A stretch of DNA of 64,000 nucleotides from Acestrorhynchus altus (GCA_034509495.1 CM067508.1:23357533-23421532), one strand, 5' to 3'. Counted from the first letter of the stretch, positions 33,227 through 44,315 are shown. Notes: generated by a model from the sequence alone, not told the origin. Translations and numbers: made by a program.

Positions 33227-33900
33227 ATATTACTTTATCTACCTCTTGTTTATCCTTGTTTTTTTTCACACATTCACTTCAACATTGTGATGAACAATTA
33301 ATAATTCCCAGGTCTTTTTATTATTAATGCTGAAAATATCTAATGCCAGCAAACAGACAGACTATATATTTGTACTGTGAACACGCCTAGTATACTATGC
33401 CACATTTGTGTTGTCAGTTGGTGCACATTCTTCCAAAGAACTATGTTATTCTGTATTTTCAGTTTCATGTATCAATCAAAGTTAAATGTTTCCATCAGAA
33501 GGTTAACATTGTTTACGAAAGTGATCCATGAATTCTAACAACATCATGAGGGGCTAAAACAGTAGTCCACTCTCACCCTTATTGTACCAGGTGCAGACTA
33601 GTAGATCAAAAGCAGCCATTTAAAAGCAGCTGTATGGAGGGGCAGTGGAAATAGAGTGGCTGAAGCAAACTGCTTAATTCATTACAGAACATCAGTGCAT
33701 ATGCCAGCTATGAAGAGCACCACCTGCCCACTAAAACAGACCGAGCTGCTGCAGCCAAAACAAGCACTCACAAATCTCCACTGCACCATAAATCACAGAG
33801 CGAGGGGTAAAGCAAGGGGGGCGGGGGGTGCAAGAGAAAGAGAGGGAGACAACAAGAGATATGTGTGAGAAAAGAGAAAAATAAAGAGAGATGGCAAATT
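33227..33900. other. Unassigned sequence
   Basis: No gene or classified repeat recognised. Confidence 0.5.
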
Positions 33901-33903
33901 GGA

Positions 33904-33905
<2 letters not shown>

Positions 33906-33951
<46 letters not shown>

Positions 33952-33989
33952 GGCGAGAGAGAGAGAGCGAGAGAGAGAGAGAGGGCGAG
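33906..33989. repeat. Imperfect (GA)n microsatellite
   Basis: About 84 bp of GA with GGGA and GC interruptions, next to the 3' tail of the LINE that follows. Confidence 0.97.
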
Positions 33990-35165
33990 ATTAAATCAAT
34001 TCAAAATTTGTTTAGTGCTTTTAACAACTGATGTTGTCACAGAGCAGCTTTACAGAAATCAAAGATGCGAAAGATGACAGAGGGAAGGAGAACCTGGAGG
34101 AAAAAAACCTTGGGATGAACCAGGCTCCCAGAACCTAGTCCAGGGCAGAGTGGGAAACTCGTTCTGGTTCAGAAGCTGTAAGTGGAGCAGCCATTGGTTC
34201 AAGGTTCTTTTTATTTGTCACACACACAATACATTGTGAAGGGGTGGCAGGGTAGCTCGGTCTCCATCTCAGATGGGTGACAGGTGAGCCTTAGGTCAGC
34301 CTCTGAACTGGTGGCAGGGGAGCTCAAGGTTAGCCTTTCATCCCCCTGGGTCATCATTAACTCAGGAAAACAGAGAGATGTAATTAGTTTGCTGTTTACA
34401 TTTGTGGAGAACAAATAAGGTAAACATTACCAGAGTGTAGCAGTTGACCGGGAGTTCTGACTATAACAGCCTGAGTAAAAAGAGAGGACCAGAGGGTAAC
34501 ATATACATGGGAACATACTGAAACAGATGCTCCACCATTACAAACCTGAGTGAAGGAGTCAGACGACTGCACCAACATCCCAGTTTACCATAATTCCATA
34601 TGTCCATGAACACCTGGATCTGCATCCAGTAACTAAGGCGAGAAATAATTGCCAAAAGCTACACTGAACAAGTGAGTTTTGAGCCTAGACTTGAAGATTG
34701 AGACTGTGTCTGAGTCCTGAACATTATCAGGAAGGCTATTCCAGAGCTGGAGGGGGGGGGGGGGGGGGTTGTAAATAAAGGCTCTTCCTCACGCTGAAGT
34801 CTGAATTCTGGGAACTAGTAGGAAGCCAGCACCCTGTGATCTGTGTGATCGTGATGGCTCATATTGGGAAATTAGATCTTGCAGGTACTCAGGAGCAAGC
34901 CTGTGTAGGGCTTTATCTGCAAGTAAGAAATTTATGTTCAATACAGTGCAATGCTTATAAGATTTGACTGATATGGTCAACTTTTCTAAGTTTGGACCCT
35001 GACTGCGGCACATTGAACTGAAGTCTATTAAGGTTCCTGCTTGGACATCAATTATGACACCAAGATGTTTTGTAACAGAGAAATCAGCCACAATTAACAT
35101 TGTCTGATCATTTATTTTTTCCAATTTTAAGACCCAAAAGGAGAACCTCCATTTTCAGAGGCAAG
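33990..35165 (-). mobile_element. Non-LTR retrotransposon 3' end, copy 1
   Basis: On the minus strand the right part (35,124-34,789) encodes a C-terminal reverse-transcriptase tail: HLGVIIDVQ, then DKALHRLAPEYLQDLI, then SHRSQGAGFLLVPRI. The remaining 700 bp is the 3' UTR, ending in CTGCTCTGTGACAACATCAG and AAGCACTAAACAAATTTTGAATTG-like text (near 34,035-33,990), the classic fish LINE terminus. A poly(G) run sits at 34,753-34,768. Copy 2 is at 42,478-43,545. The 5' part is missing. Confidence 0.8.
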
Positions 35166-35707
35166 AAGAAGATCACTTGTAATCCTATGTAACTATGGCT
35201 CTCTTAATATTATTGTTGCTGTTCCATGATAAGCAGAAGTTGGACATGTGATGGGGTTACACGTGTAGCTAGGCTTTCCACAGGAGAGATCATTAGGCTC
35301 CACTAGGAGAGAGTCTATTAAATACATAGTGCTCCTGTGCCCTTAGAATTCATTTCCAAACCATATTGGCTTCACTCAACCCAGAAATTACACTCAGTGT
35401 AATTAAATCTAACTAATTAAAAACAGCAAAAAGTTTGATCCCTTGACACCGTCTAAAATAATACACAGAAAAGGCCACGATTTTGAACAAATGATTTCAG
35501 TAAAATTCATTGTATGAAAAGCTGTCAGAGATACAGAGATATTATTACTCAAATAGTAAAAAATATAAAATATTCAAATAAAGAGAAAAATTAATATTAG
35601 TTTGACTTTAAGGTCTTATTCTAGCAAACATATATTGAAATACACGACCATGGGTGACTCACGTAAACAGTCATCTAGAACTCAACAATGGCGTCCATGG
35701 CTTCACC
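35166..35707. other. Unassigned sequence
   Basis: AT-rich and motif-free. Confidence 0.5.
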
Positions 35708-35735
35708 TCAATTTCCTCCTTCCATGATTATACAC

Positions 35736-35784
35736 CTGACACCAGAGAGCTCCATGGGATCATCAGCAGCCATGTCATCGTAGT
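35736..35784 (-). CDS. Candidate internal host exon, acidic
   Basis: The minus strand shows a strong acceptor (TCATTTCTATTCATTTCAG, adjoining 35,784), then AC followed by codons for YDDMAADDPMELSGV and AG at a weak donor (CAG/GTGTAT at 35,735-35,730). The 49-nt exon enters in phase 1 and leaves in phase 2. It therefore joins in frame both to the signal-peptide-like exon at 41,570-41,624 and to the terminal exon at 32,208-32,379. If the donor is not used, the frame continues to a TGA at 35,710-35,708. The DY/DD-rich text could be a tyrosine-sulfation-type acidic stretch. Unrecognised and low certainty. Confidence 0.25.
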
Positions 35785-35799
35785 CTGAAATGAATAGAA

Positions 35800-36510
35800 A
35801 TGAATTAATTACCACATTAAGATGGTTCAAGATTGAAAGTCAATGTTATGGACCTGGGATTCAGAGGAAAGATTTGATAGTCTTCTCAGCATCAGGAGGG
35901 AAGTGTATATGCTGGTTATCCATCATATGTGGAGTCATCACCACTTTAAAGGCAAGTTGAATGACATTTGGCTGAACTTTGCAGGGCAGCAGAAGCTATG
36001 TACTAATGAATGTCATTCTGAACATGCTGGGCCATGGCATTTAAATGTTCTCTTTAACTGAGATGGCCACGGCTCCCTCACTGCAACGTCTCAGTTCTAA
36101 TCACTCAATCTTAGAAAGACAGGCCCAAACCAAAGCTTCTAGACCACTGGACATGTGGAGAACATGTGACATGGTGGCAAGAGTGATCTGTAGCCCCCTT
36201 CTTCAGCTTTTCTGATATTTGAATTTCTTAAAGTGGATTTTATTAGCCAACAAGTCAGCACAAAAATATCCTTTTTCCATTCCTTCTGAAAATCAATGCT
36301 CTGTTGATACATCAACACATAGCTCTGCTAACAGGGGCTAATTTTGATGCTGATTTGCTCTTCCTGACAATCGCGAAAATGCACCCATTTTTAAGGTGAT
36401 AACTCTTAGGACCTGAGATTTGCCAGTATATTCTGGTTGATTTCTAGGCTTCATAACTCAGGAATAGAGTAAACTACAGACATAACATACAAGATATACC
36501 CTATCTAACC
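35800..36510. other. Unassigned sequence
   Basis: No gene or classified repeat recognised. Confidence 0.5.
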
Positions 36511-36516
36511 ATCTAA

Positions 36517-36645
36517 GTCAGTGGTTCTCAATCCTGGTCCTGGAGTAATTGTTTTAGAGTTTTCCTTTCGGAACACACCCAGTTCATCTCAGCAAGGGCT
36601 CGTCAATTAGTCCCTTAGTTGGATAGGGTGTGCTAGAATTAGTGA
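36517..36645. repeat. hAT-type MITE-like fragment
   Basis: CAGTGGTTCTCAATCCTGGT continuing CCTGGAG is a classic left terminus of the family seen intact at 26,617-26,809. The internal AACACACCCAGTTCATCTCAG block also fits. The right terminus is missing. Confidence 0.65.
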
Positions 36646-36841
36646 TCTCAAATGACATATTTGTGAACCCAAGGATCTCCTGAAAATAACAATATCTGGT
36701 ATGTCTGGCTCACCTACAAAATATCTTTACTCTTCCAATCAGGAATTCTCCAGTTGTGAATCATAAACGTTAAACTCAGTATCTTGTAAAGTTGGGTGGT
36801 CAAAGATCTGATTTGAACATGAGTTTAGTGGATGTATGTAC

Positions 36842-37085
36842 ATAGCATCCAGAAAGTATTCATAGCACTTCACTTTTTGAAGATTTTATGTTACACACCA
36901 TACTCCATGATCACAAAGAGAAAAGTTAGTTTGAAGTCTTAGCAAATTTATGAAAAATATAAAAAACAAAAGTAGTATTCACACTTTTGCTCAATACTTT
37001 GTTGAAGAACCTTTGGCAGCAATTTTAGCCTCAAGTCTTTTTGAGTACGATGCTACAAGCTTGGCACAGCTAATGGGACAACTGA
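36842..37085 (+). mobile_element. Tc1-like terminal fragment
   Basis: GCATCCAGAAAGTATTCATA and GCACTTCACTTTTTG, then CACTTTTGCTCAATACTTTG, TTGAAGAACCTTTGGCAGCA and GATGCTACAAGCTTGGCAC reproduce one end of a fish Tc1 family whose opposite end is the remnant at 62,820-63,376. No transposase coding remains. Confidence 0.75.
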
Positions 37086-37089
37086 CAAC

Positions 37090-37660
37090 TGGTTGTGTCT
37101 TTGGTTAGTCTGAGCAAAAAAAATACACATGGTTGCATTTTCATTCTGCTTTGTTAACATCAGTATCTATGCTCTTCGATGTTCTGATTCTCATATGCTT
37201 TCTTTGTTCTTTCCTTTTTCTGAGTTGTTCCGCATTCCTATTACAGCCTATTCCAGCATGTATTCCCAGCGCAGCAGGATTTTTAAAGGTTCTTCAGAAT
37301 CCCCTACTGCTACTCCATCCGGTTGATGCTGGTGCTAGATTAATATTGATTGAGTGTTCCTGTCCTCCTGCACTCTGGGGCAGTTCTACCACCACAACTA
37401 CCAAGTTACCTGCATGTGCTTTTGACCCGTTCCTGCTGTGCCAGAAAGCTTCAGGTGCATGCCCTTAACCCTTCTCTGATAAGACTGAAAGCCTTAGCTG
37501 AATATTTCTCCTTTCTATTATTTATACAACAAATATGGATTTATTTCTCATTCTTTGAGATGACCCCTAACAGACTAACTTTAGTCATTGGTTTTCAGTG
37601 GTCAATCTCAGCACTTGCTCCCTGAAAAAAAGTCTCTCTCTTTTTCATTTTTTAATTTTT
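37090..37660. other. Unassigned sequence
   Basis: An open plus-strand frame at 37,133-37,468 is leucine/serine-rich but motif-free. Nothing else seen. Confidence 0.45.
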
Positions 37661-37663
37661 GAC

Positions 37664-37800
37664 ATAATGTGAATCTGGCAGTTCATTCGTATATAGTTTT
37701 AGAATTTTAACAATGAAGTGTCCAATAGAAAAGCTCCAAAATGAAAAAAACAAAAACAAAACAACAACTCTATTTACACTGACTTCCATTGAAAGATAAG
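37664..37800 (+). repeat. Interspersed repeat X, copy 3
   Basis: ACATAATGTGAATCTGGCAG, then TGTCCAATAGAAAAGCTCCA, then CACTGACTTCCATTGAAA align in order with copies at 15,478 and 21,804. Confidence 0.6.
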
Positions 37801-38405
37801 AAAGTTTTTTCTTTCACACACTTTTTGTGACAGTAATGATATATGATTTTAGTCAACTATTACAGAACATTAGTTCACAGGTAGTTGCATGTGCTTTGTG
37901 GTGGCAGAAATCGGTAAAATCTAGTGGAGTGAAACAAAGGAAATTGTTGAAATAATGAGAATAATACAATATTTGTATCCCTTCATTTTTATAGAATACC
38001 AAATGAGGCATTCTTTTGAGGCAAAACTCAAATGTTTATGATTACAAGCTATTTATTGGACAAACTGGATTAATGAAATCACCCAGAATCATTCATATGA
38101 GCTAACTATATTAGCCCAACATTAGCTTTAAGCATGACATAATATATTAACACTAAGAACTAGAAATATTTTGCATACACATATGGTGGTAGTAGTAGCA
38201 TAGTAGAAGTAACATACATAGTATTAACACATACTAACATTAAAAAGTTAATACTAACCAAACCATACAAGTGCAGATCAGCATAGACTTCTCTGACTTG
38301 ATAATTATTGTATAGCTGCAATTTATGTGCTTGTCACTAGCTAGGCAGTCAACTATGTTAGTCCATAAAACACAGAAAAAGATCTGACAAATCTTGGAAT
38401 TCAAG
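37801..38405. other. AT-rich unassigned sequence
   Basis: No gene or classified repeat recognised. Confidence 0.5.
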
Positions 38406-38410
38406 GCATC

Positions 38411-38720
38411 TGTATCGCTTGTAGCTCAAGGAGGTAGGTGGAGGCGGACATACACGCTGGTTAAATGTTTATTAACCAACTAACACACGACTGGTAGCAG
38501 ACATGCAAACACAACACGAGTAGTCACAAAGACCAACCAGGACCAACAGAGACCAGGGACTTATATACACACAATCACATAAGACATGGCTGGGACATGA
38601 TAACGATGGGGCAGGGTTACAGATGGAACACAGCTGGGAATGGGAGGAGACATGACATGTGCTCAAAAGCACATGGGACTGAAAACAAAACAAGACACAA
38701 GCTGGACTCTATACGTGACA
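38411..38720 (-). mobile_element. Solo gypsy-type LTR with 5-bp target duplication
   Basis: 310 bp running TGTCACGTATAG...CGATACA on the minus strand, with a TGTGTATATAAGTCCC promoter-like block and a GGTTAATAAACATTTAA polyadenylation-like block. It is flanked by perfect GCATC direct repeats (38,406-38,410 and 38,721-38,725). The 5-bp duplication and absence of internal sequence identify a solo LTR left by LTR-LTR recombination. It resembles the LTRs at 15.7, 44.0 and 46.9 kb. Confidence 0.92.
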
Positions 38721-38725
38721 GCATC

Positions 38726-39710
38726 AAGACATTTTGTTCCCTTGTTCCCTGCATTCTGAGCAGATTTGAGATAATGAGCCTTAAAGTTTTTATCGTGGCA
38801 TTGACATATAGGGAGATTTTATGTTATTTTATGCTTGTTACTGGGTAGGCAATATGTGGGCTCATATATACACTTTTTGTTTTTCAGATAAAGAATCGAA
38901 ATTACATAGAACTTAAAAGGACGCCTTACATAATGGTAAGAAGATTTCACAGAATAATAATATGTAAATAACCCAGTTTAATTAGAAATGTCAGATAGAA
39001 ACTTATAGTTCAAAGTGGACAATCTGTCTGCATCGAGTGTTTCATTAATATACATGCTGGGTTTACTAAGGTATACTAAGGTGTCCAGCCACTGTATGTA
39101 ACTTTTGTTAATTAGTGCAGTCTTTTGCTGGAATCTGTTAAAATAACTGGAGAAGGCCCAATTTCCTACCCTTGACACTGCTATGCTAACTGTGACTTTC
39201 TGTTCCCTTTTAAGATCCACCTACAATCTCTATTTACACACATAAATCAGGCCTATTCCATAACTCGAATGGCCCTTTAATTCAAAACGTTGCCTGTCTA
39301 TTTTTCTTCTTCTATTAGCTCTCACAGAGTATTGTCATGTTTTCAGCTGACACCCTTTGATTTGGACCCAGATTTCTAGAATATTGCTTTGTGATAATTG
39401 GTTAACAGCCCTCTATCTATATAAAATTGAATGCATTGAATTGAATATCAATACTCATATAATCTACATGTATATCTGTGCAGATAGTTGAATAGGTGGG
39501 TAGAATCCAGGACCAACAGTCTCATATAACAATTACAGCGCATTAAAGTTGTCCGGACGGAAAACCTGCACACAACTGAGCCTCTTTGGACAGAACTAAT
39601 GAACATATGATTGCTCTTTTTTTCTTAGGCCTATAAATACATACTATTGAAATAAAATAGCGAATTAAATGAAATATTTCTTATAGAAATATGTATTATA
39701 CCACAGGCAG
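38726..39710. other. Unassigned sequence
   Basis: 38,993-39,017 echoes 22,667-22,690 (see there). No coding. Confidence 0.45.
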
Positions 39711-39714
39711 TGGT

Positions 39715-39905
39715 AGCAAGTTAGGTCAAAAGGCAGACCGTAAGATGAGTTATGAATTCTAAAATGTCATCATGGGACTTACAGGTAGCTCTTGCTGAAG
39801 TTAATGCCAAACTACAGCATTCAAAAGAGACCAAACAAGTATGATTTTCATGTGAGGTGTGAAAGAAAGAAACCTTTAGAAGACAAATAACATTTAGAAG
39901 AAAAA
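39715..39905 (+). pseudogene. Tc1-like DNA-binding-domain fragment
   Basis: The plus frame reads SKMSSWDLQVALAEVNAKLQ, then after a shift a RKKETF-like basic stretch. This is the linker between the two helix-turn-helix units of a Tc1 transposase (KMSSRDLQ..L....K...STIRKRL). It belongs to a family like that at 50,830-51,205. About 190 bp, no ends. Confidence 0.65.
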
Positions 39906-39909
39906 TAAA

Positions 39910-40295
39910 CACGGATTTGTAAGTGAGATATGTGAGATAAATACCCTAGAACCAAATATATTCTATAAGCATGTCTCCAGCTACACTGGGCTACACATTG
40001 TGTTTATTGGAAGTGAGGCAATCTTCACTCTGGGCAGGTTTCTGTGTAGTTGTTATTGTCCAGGACTTGATCTAGATCTCTAGCTCCTCCATTGTAGGGC
40101 TGTTTTATTGATTCTATTGATAGGCTTTATATAAGAATGGTAATCCTGCTGGATTTTCACAAGTTCTGAGGATCTGATCCTCATGTGCTCACATATCAGA
40201 GGAATTCACTTCAGAGAAATGTGATATATGTCCATCCACACATCAGTCTATTTTCATATCTTTGTGTAGGTCATGCTGAAACATCTGAAACAGAC
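39910..40295. other. Unassigned sequence
   Basis: No gene or classified repeat recognised. Confidence 0.45.
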
Positions 40296-40299
40296 TTAC

Positions 40300-40343
40300 C
40301 AGCAGAACTGTTGAAGATGTCAGCCTGGATCTGTCACTGTAGT
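40300..40343 (-). CDS. Candidate 44-nt internal exon with strong splice sites
   Basis: The minus strand shows a TGTGATCTTTCAG acceptor beside 40,343, 44 nt, then a perfect CTG/GTAAGT donor (40,299-40,294). Entered in phase 1 it reads YSDRSRLTSSTVLL and leaves in phase 0. It starts with the same ACTAC...TGAC text as the exon candidate at 35,784, so the two may be duplicated alternatives. Including it before that exon would change the downstream frame. Splice sites are good; protein evidence is nil. Confidence 0.25.
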
Positions 40344-40709
40344 CTGAAAGATCACACATGACAGACCTTTCCTTTTATCTACATATATATATTAAATATC
40401 CTGTATATATGACGCCACACACAAGGGGAGGCACACATTCTCACACACAGCTATTAATTTGGCTAAATGACCTCATTACACGGATGGCTAGGTCATCGAG
40501 CTTCACTCTTTTTATTGGTGGAGAGTGAAGATGAAGGAAACTAATCGTTTTTTCCACCTCACTTGCTTTTCAGGAGTTTGACATGGGGAACCGGGCACAA
40601 AGTCTTCCGACAGATACATCTACACTGATCATCTACATCTACAAAACAGAGAGAAGCTATGTGCTATGATGTTTTGTTAAAAATGATATATTTGTTGATT
40701 TTTCATTTT

Positions 40710-40747
<38 letters not shown>

Positions 40748-40913
40748 CCATTCAAGGAAATGAGAGGTGCCCTATTGGATGAAATTGTAATCCATTCATT
40801 CCATATTTTGTAGACTGAACAGTAGGCAATAATGTTGCAATTGCCTCCTTACTATTCTTCTTACTATTGCCCTCAATCTGTCATTTTGTTTGTCTGTCTT
40901 TTGCTATGCTCTT
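40344..40913. other. Unassigned sequence with (AT)n at 40,714-40,745
   Basis: A further exon-like window on the minus strand (40,638-40,563) has a TCTCTCTGTTTTGTAG acceptor, a GTGAGG donor and a cysteine-rich reading (VDDQCRCICRKTLCPVPHVK) and is also phase-compatible with the flanking candidates. Kept as a note only. Confidence 0.3.
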
Positions 40914-40915
40914 AC

Positions 40916-41460
40916 AGTCATGTGAAAACATTAGGACAATCCATTACATATTTAGCTCCAAAAAAATCCCCCCAAAAATCATTTACTTAACAGAAATAAA
41001 TAAATTAAATGAAAAAAAGATGCCAATTCTTACTGAAGAAAAAGTTAGAACACCCTATGTGCTTATTGCTGGAATTTTCTTTTGGCTGAAATAACTGCAA
41101 TGTGATTATAATCATCTGCCAGTATTTGACTTCTACAGGGAGAAACTTTTCCCAGTCCTCCATGCAGAATTCTTTCAGCCGTGTGATGTTTGACTAGGCT
41201 CTTGCATGCACAACCCATTTTAAACAACCCCACAAAATCTCCACAGGATTATGATCCAGTCATTGACTTGGCCATTCTAGAACTCTCAATTTCTTTCTTC
41301 TGAGCAATTCCTTGGTAGTTTTACTAGAATGGTTTGGATCCTTGTCCTGTTGAATTGTCCACCTCTGTTACAGCTTCAATTTTTGGGCAGATGGTCTCAC
41401 ATTTTCCTTAAGAAACCTCTGATACAATGAAGTTTTCATAGTGGATTCTATGATTCTCTT
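40916..41460 (-). mobile_element. Tc1-like element, 3' half
   Basis: A TA followed by CAGTCATGTGAAAACATTAG at 40,914-40,935 is a Tc1-type terminal repeat. Inside, the minus strand encodes the C-terminus of the transposase: NPVEILWGCLKWVVHARA (holding the last catalytic glutamate), a stop, then SNITRLKEFCMEDWEKFL. The 5' half and other inverted end are missing; the copy stops where the (ATC)n tract begins. Confidence 0.75.
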
Positions 41461-41465
41461 GCCAG

Positions 41466-41466
41466 G

Positions 41467-41499
<33 letters not shown>

Positions 41500-41555
41500 T
41501 CATTATCATCATCATCATCATTATCATCATTATCATCATCATCATCATCATCATC
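41466..41555. repeat. (ATC)n trinucleotide microsatellite
   Basis: About 90 bp of CAT/ATC triplets with ATT variants. The poly-aspartate reading on the minus strand is produced by this tract. Confidence 0.96.
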
Positions 41556-41569
41556 CCCCAAACACATAC

Positions 41570-41624
41570 AGTAAATCACCAGAACCAGGACAGTGGCAGT
41601 GAACACACACTGCATTCCAGTCAT
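41570..41624 (-). CDS. Candidate first exon, signal-peptide-like
   Basis: On the minus strand an ATG at 41,624-41,622 opens MTGMQCVFTATVLVLVIY, a short polar start then a hydrophobic core, followed by a T/GTATGT donor (41,569-41,564), leaving phase 1. A TATAAAAA box at 41,678-41,671 sits 47 nt upstream, so a start site about 25-30 nt below it would leave a very short 5' UTR. An earlier in-frame ATG exists at 41,657-41,655. The phase fits the candidate exons at 35,784 and 40,343. No homologue recognised. Confidence 0.3.
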
Positions 41625-41670
41625 GCTGGCTCTACTATCATCCACTGTACTACTCATCTCTAAGCTGATG

Positions 41671-41678
41671 TTTTTATA
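41671..41678 (-). promoter_or_regulatory. Candidate TATA box
   Basis: TATAAAAA on the minus strand, 47 nt upstream of the signal-peptide-like ATG. Common in AT-rich DNA, so weak on its own. Confidence 0.3.
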
Positions 41679-41679
41679 T

Positions 41680-42470
41680 TAAACTGAAATGGTGTTTATT
41701 TGTTTGAGTTAAATCCAGAAGAAAATATCTCACCTTTCCAGGCCATGGAGAGTTGAGGTTAGGCCTCCCGTGCATGAAGCAGAGAAAAACTGTCTGGTTT
41801 AATTAACAAAAGATCAACAGTTCATCCTTCTTCAGCTGTCTAAGAATTCTGTATCATCACTGTTCACCCTTGTCTGTTGCATGTGAATACAATGCATAGT
41901 TCAAGATTTTTATATGCTGTCCATCTCACCAGCCATCGCTTTTTAACTTAAAATGAGATGAAATTATATAATTCTTTTCTTTTATATTATAATAATTATA
42001 TAATTTCTTGTTCAGTGGCAGTATTTATGACTATGCCTGGCATTAGGCATGGTGCCATTAAGTTCATGTTTATCTGTAAATCTTTAAATGCAAACATAAT
42101 CAGACAATTCTCATATTGATATATGATATTGATACATATGTTAATCAAAATATTGAATGTCAGCATTGATCCCTAGTATTTATAGCTCCACTGTGTGCAC
42201 CACTAGGAATCACCACCTTTTTATGCATTAACCCCCACTTGTACCAGCATCCACTTCCAATTTCTGGGGATCAAAGTAAGTGGACAATTAGCTATTCAGT
42301 TCTTTATTGGACCAGAAGTTTATAGACTAGTGTTCCAAAAGGTCAACAGTTGATACTAGAATCTGTGACTTGGGTCGTTCAGCATGAGATCCAAAGGCCA
42401 GTCAATACCATTAAACTTGGCCATCATGCAGTTTAAAATATGTGCAAAAACATTGCAAGAACACAGACAC
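41680..42470. other. Unassigned sequence
   Basis: No gene or classified repeat recognised. Confidence 0.5.
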
Positions 42471-42477
42471 TGAACAC

Positions 42478-43545
42478 TCATCAATCAAAATTTATTTTTA
42501 TAGCGCTCTTCACAACTGAAGTTGTCACAGAGCAGCTTCACAGAAAATAAATAAATAAACAAGAAAGGTTAAAACAGAAACAAAGTATAAATGACAGATC
42601 CCCTAGTGTGCAAGCCACATGGCGACAGTGGCAAGGAAAAACTCCCTCAGCTGGAGGAAGAAACCTTGGGAGGAACCAGGCTCACAAGGGGAGGACCCAT
42701 CCTCCTCTGGTCAAACTACTTATACATGGTTAGGGGATACTGGACCCCTACATCTCTGTTCTATTACTCGGGTACTGAAGTAATGTTAATTATCTGGTGG
42801 ACATAATATTAACAGTAGATTTCTACAGTTGGTGATGGTGGGTGAGCAGCTAGTCCATGGCAGTGTGGGAAACTAGTCCAGGTCCAGTTGGTGGAAGGTG
42901 GAGAGCCAATGTATACATGTATCAGGGGAGCTTGGAGTCCTTCTCAGGTGGGCAGAAGAACTTGGGGTTAGGACCTAATCAGTTCTGGCTGGTGGGTCAT
43001 CGTTAACTCGGAAAAGATACAGAGATGAATTAGTTTGGAATTTAAAAAGAGAACAGAGAATGTAAACATTACCAGAGTGTGGCGAGTGACTCCGGCAAAT
43101 CTAACTATAACAGCATAGCTAAGGAGAGAACCAGAAGGTAACATAAACATGGGAGCATCCTGAAACATTGGCATCTAACTGCTCCACCGTCACAAACCAG
43201 AGTGATCGCGAGAAGGAGTCAGACGGCAGCACCAACATCCCAGTTTACCATAAAACCCTATGTCCATGAACCCCTGGATCTGCAGCCTGTAACTAAGCTA
43301 AGACATTAATGACCAAATGCTACACTGAACAAGTAAGTTTTCAGCCTACACTTGAAGACTGAGACTGTGTCTGAGTCCCGAACATTATCTGGAAGGTTAT
43401 TCCAGAGCTGGGGGGCTTTGTGAGAAAAGGCTCTTCCCCCTGCTGAAGCCTTCTGAATTCTGGGAACTAATAGGAAGCCAGCACCCTGTGATCTGAGTGA
43501 TCGTGGTGGCTCATACATATTGACAGCTGACAGCCAAGAAGGGAC
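42478..43545 (-). mobile_element. Non-LTR retrotransposon 3' end, copy 2
   Basis: On the minus strand 43,518-43,306 encodes the LINE C-terminus: LRSQGAGFLLVPRIQKASAG, then APQLWNNLPDNVRDSDTVSV and FKCRLKTYLFSVAF with a stop. The 3' UTR follows, with GGAGTTTTTCCTTGCCACTG, then GCTGCTCTGTGACAACTTCA and GAGCGCTATAAAAATAAATT near 42,500-42,480. It aligns throughout with the copy at 33,990-35,165. The upstream RT is absent (5' truncation). Confidence 0.85.
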
Positions 43546-43549
43546 ATGG

Positions 43550-44030
43550 TTGACAACTGAAGAATTAGTTCAGTCATGAAGACAAAATGTTGAACAGCCC
43601 ACGATCACTAACCCGAGCACAGAACTCAGACGTGACATTGGCAATACTGCCTACATCCAAATCTTTATACATGAGCAGTATCATTAACAGAACATTGCTG
43701 TGTTGCATAAATGATGAATCTATAAGGTATATGAGAGAGCCATGTATCAGCAGGTCCAAAGTCAGTCACTCAAAAAATGACTACAGTGAATACAAGTACA
43801 ATGCAAATACAATAATACAAATTTTTACAGGGTCTCTTTCATTTTGGATTAGCCAATATCATTCCATGTTAGTTATGGGCATGTGCAGTATAAATCAGAC
43901 ACGCCACATAGGGACACTTTTCATTTTTCTTAATCAGTGGGAGAGCGACGGTAAGGTGCTTGGGCATAGTTCAAGACAAAGCCTTGTATGAGTACATCTT
44001 GTATGCTATTGAGGCCATTGCTGTGGCAAG
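43550..44030. other. Unassigned sequence
   Basis: An open plus frame at 43,587-43,991 has no motif. Nothing else seen. Confidence 0.45.
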
Positions 44031-44315
44031 TTAAAAGACATTTTGGAACTTTCAGTGCCACTCATCTTTGTTTTATGTATCTCCCCTCTTGCTTCTAAGC
44101 CCATGTTCAATCTCTGCACATTCCCAGCTGTGTCTAATTTGTAACCTTGCACCTTCATGATTATGTTCCTTGTGTGTCCTATGTTCTCTGTGTATATAAC
44201 CCCCTTGTTCCCATCAGTTGTGGTCAGTCTTCTTGTCAACATGTCTAGTCTTGTCGATAGTCGTGATGATTAGTGTTTATGTAATCTGTTTAATAACTCT
44301 TCAACCCTGCATATA

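Noticed and set aside
37133..37468. 111-codon plus-strand frame, hydrophobic N-terminus
   Set aside because: Composition follows the pyrimidine-rich DNA; no motif, and overlapping frames are equally open.
41448..41657. Minus-strand open frame with long poly-Asp
   Set aside because: The Asp run is the (ATC)n microsatellite. Only the signal-peptide-like start before a possible donor was kept.
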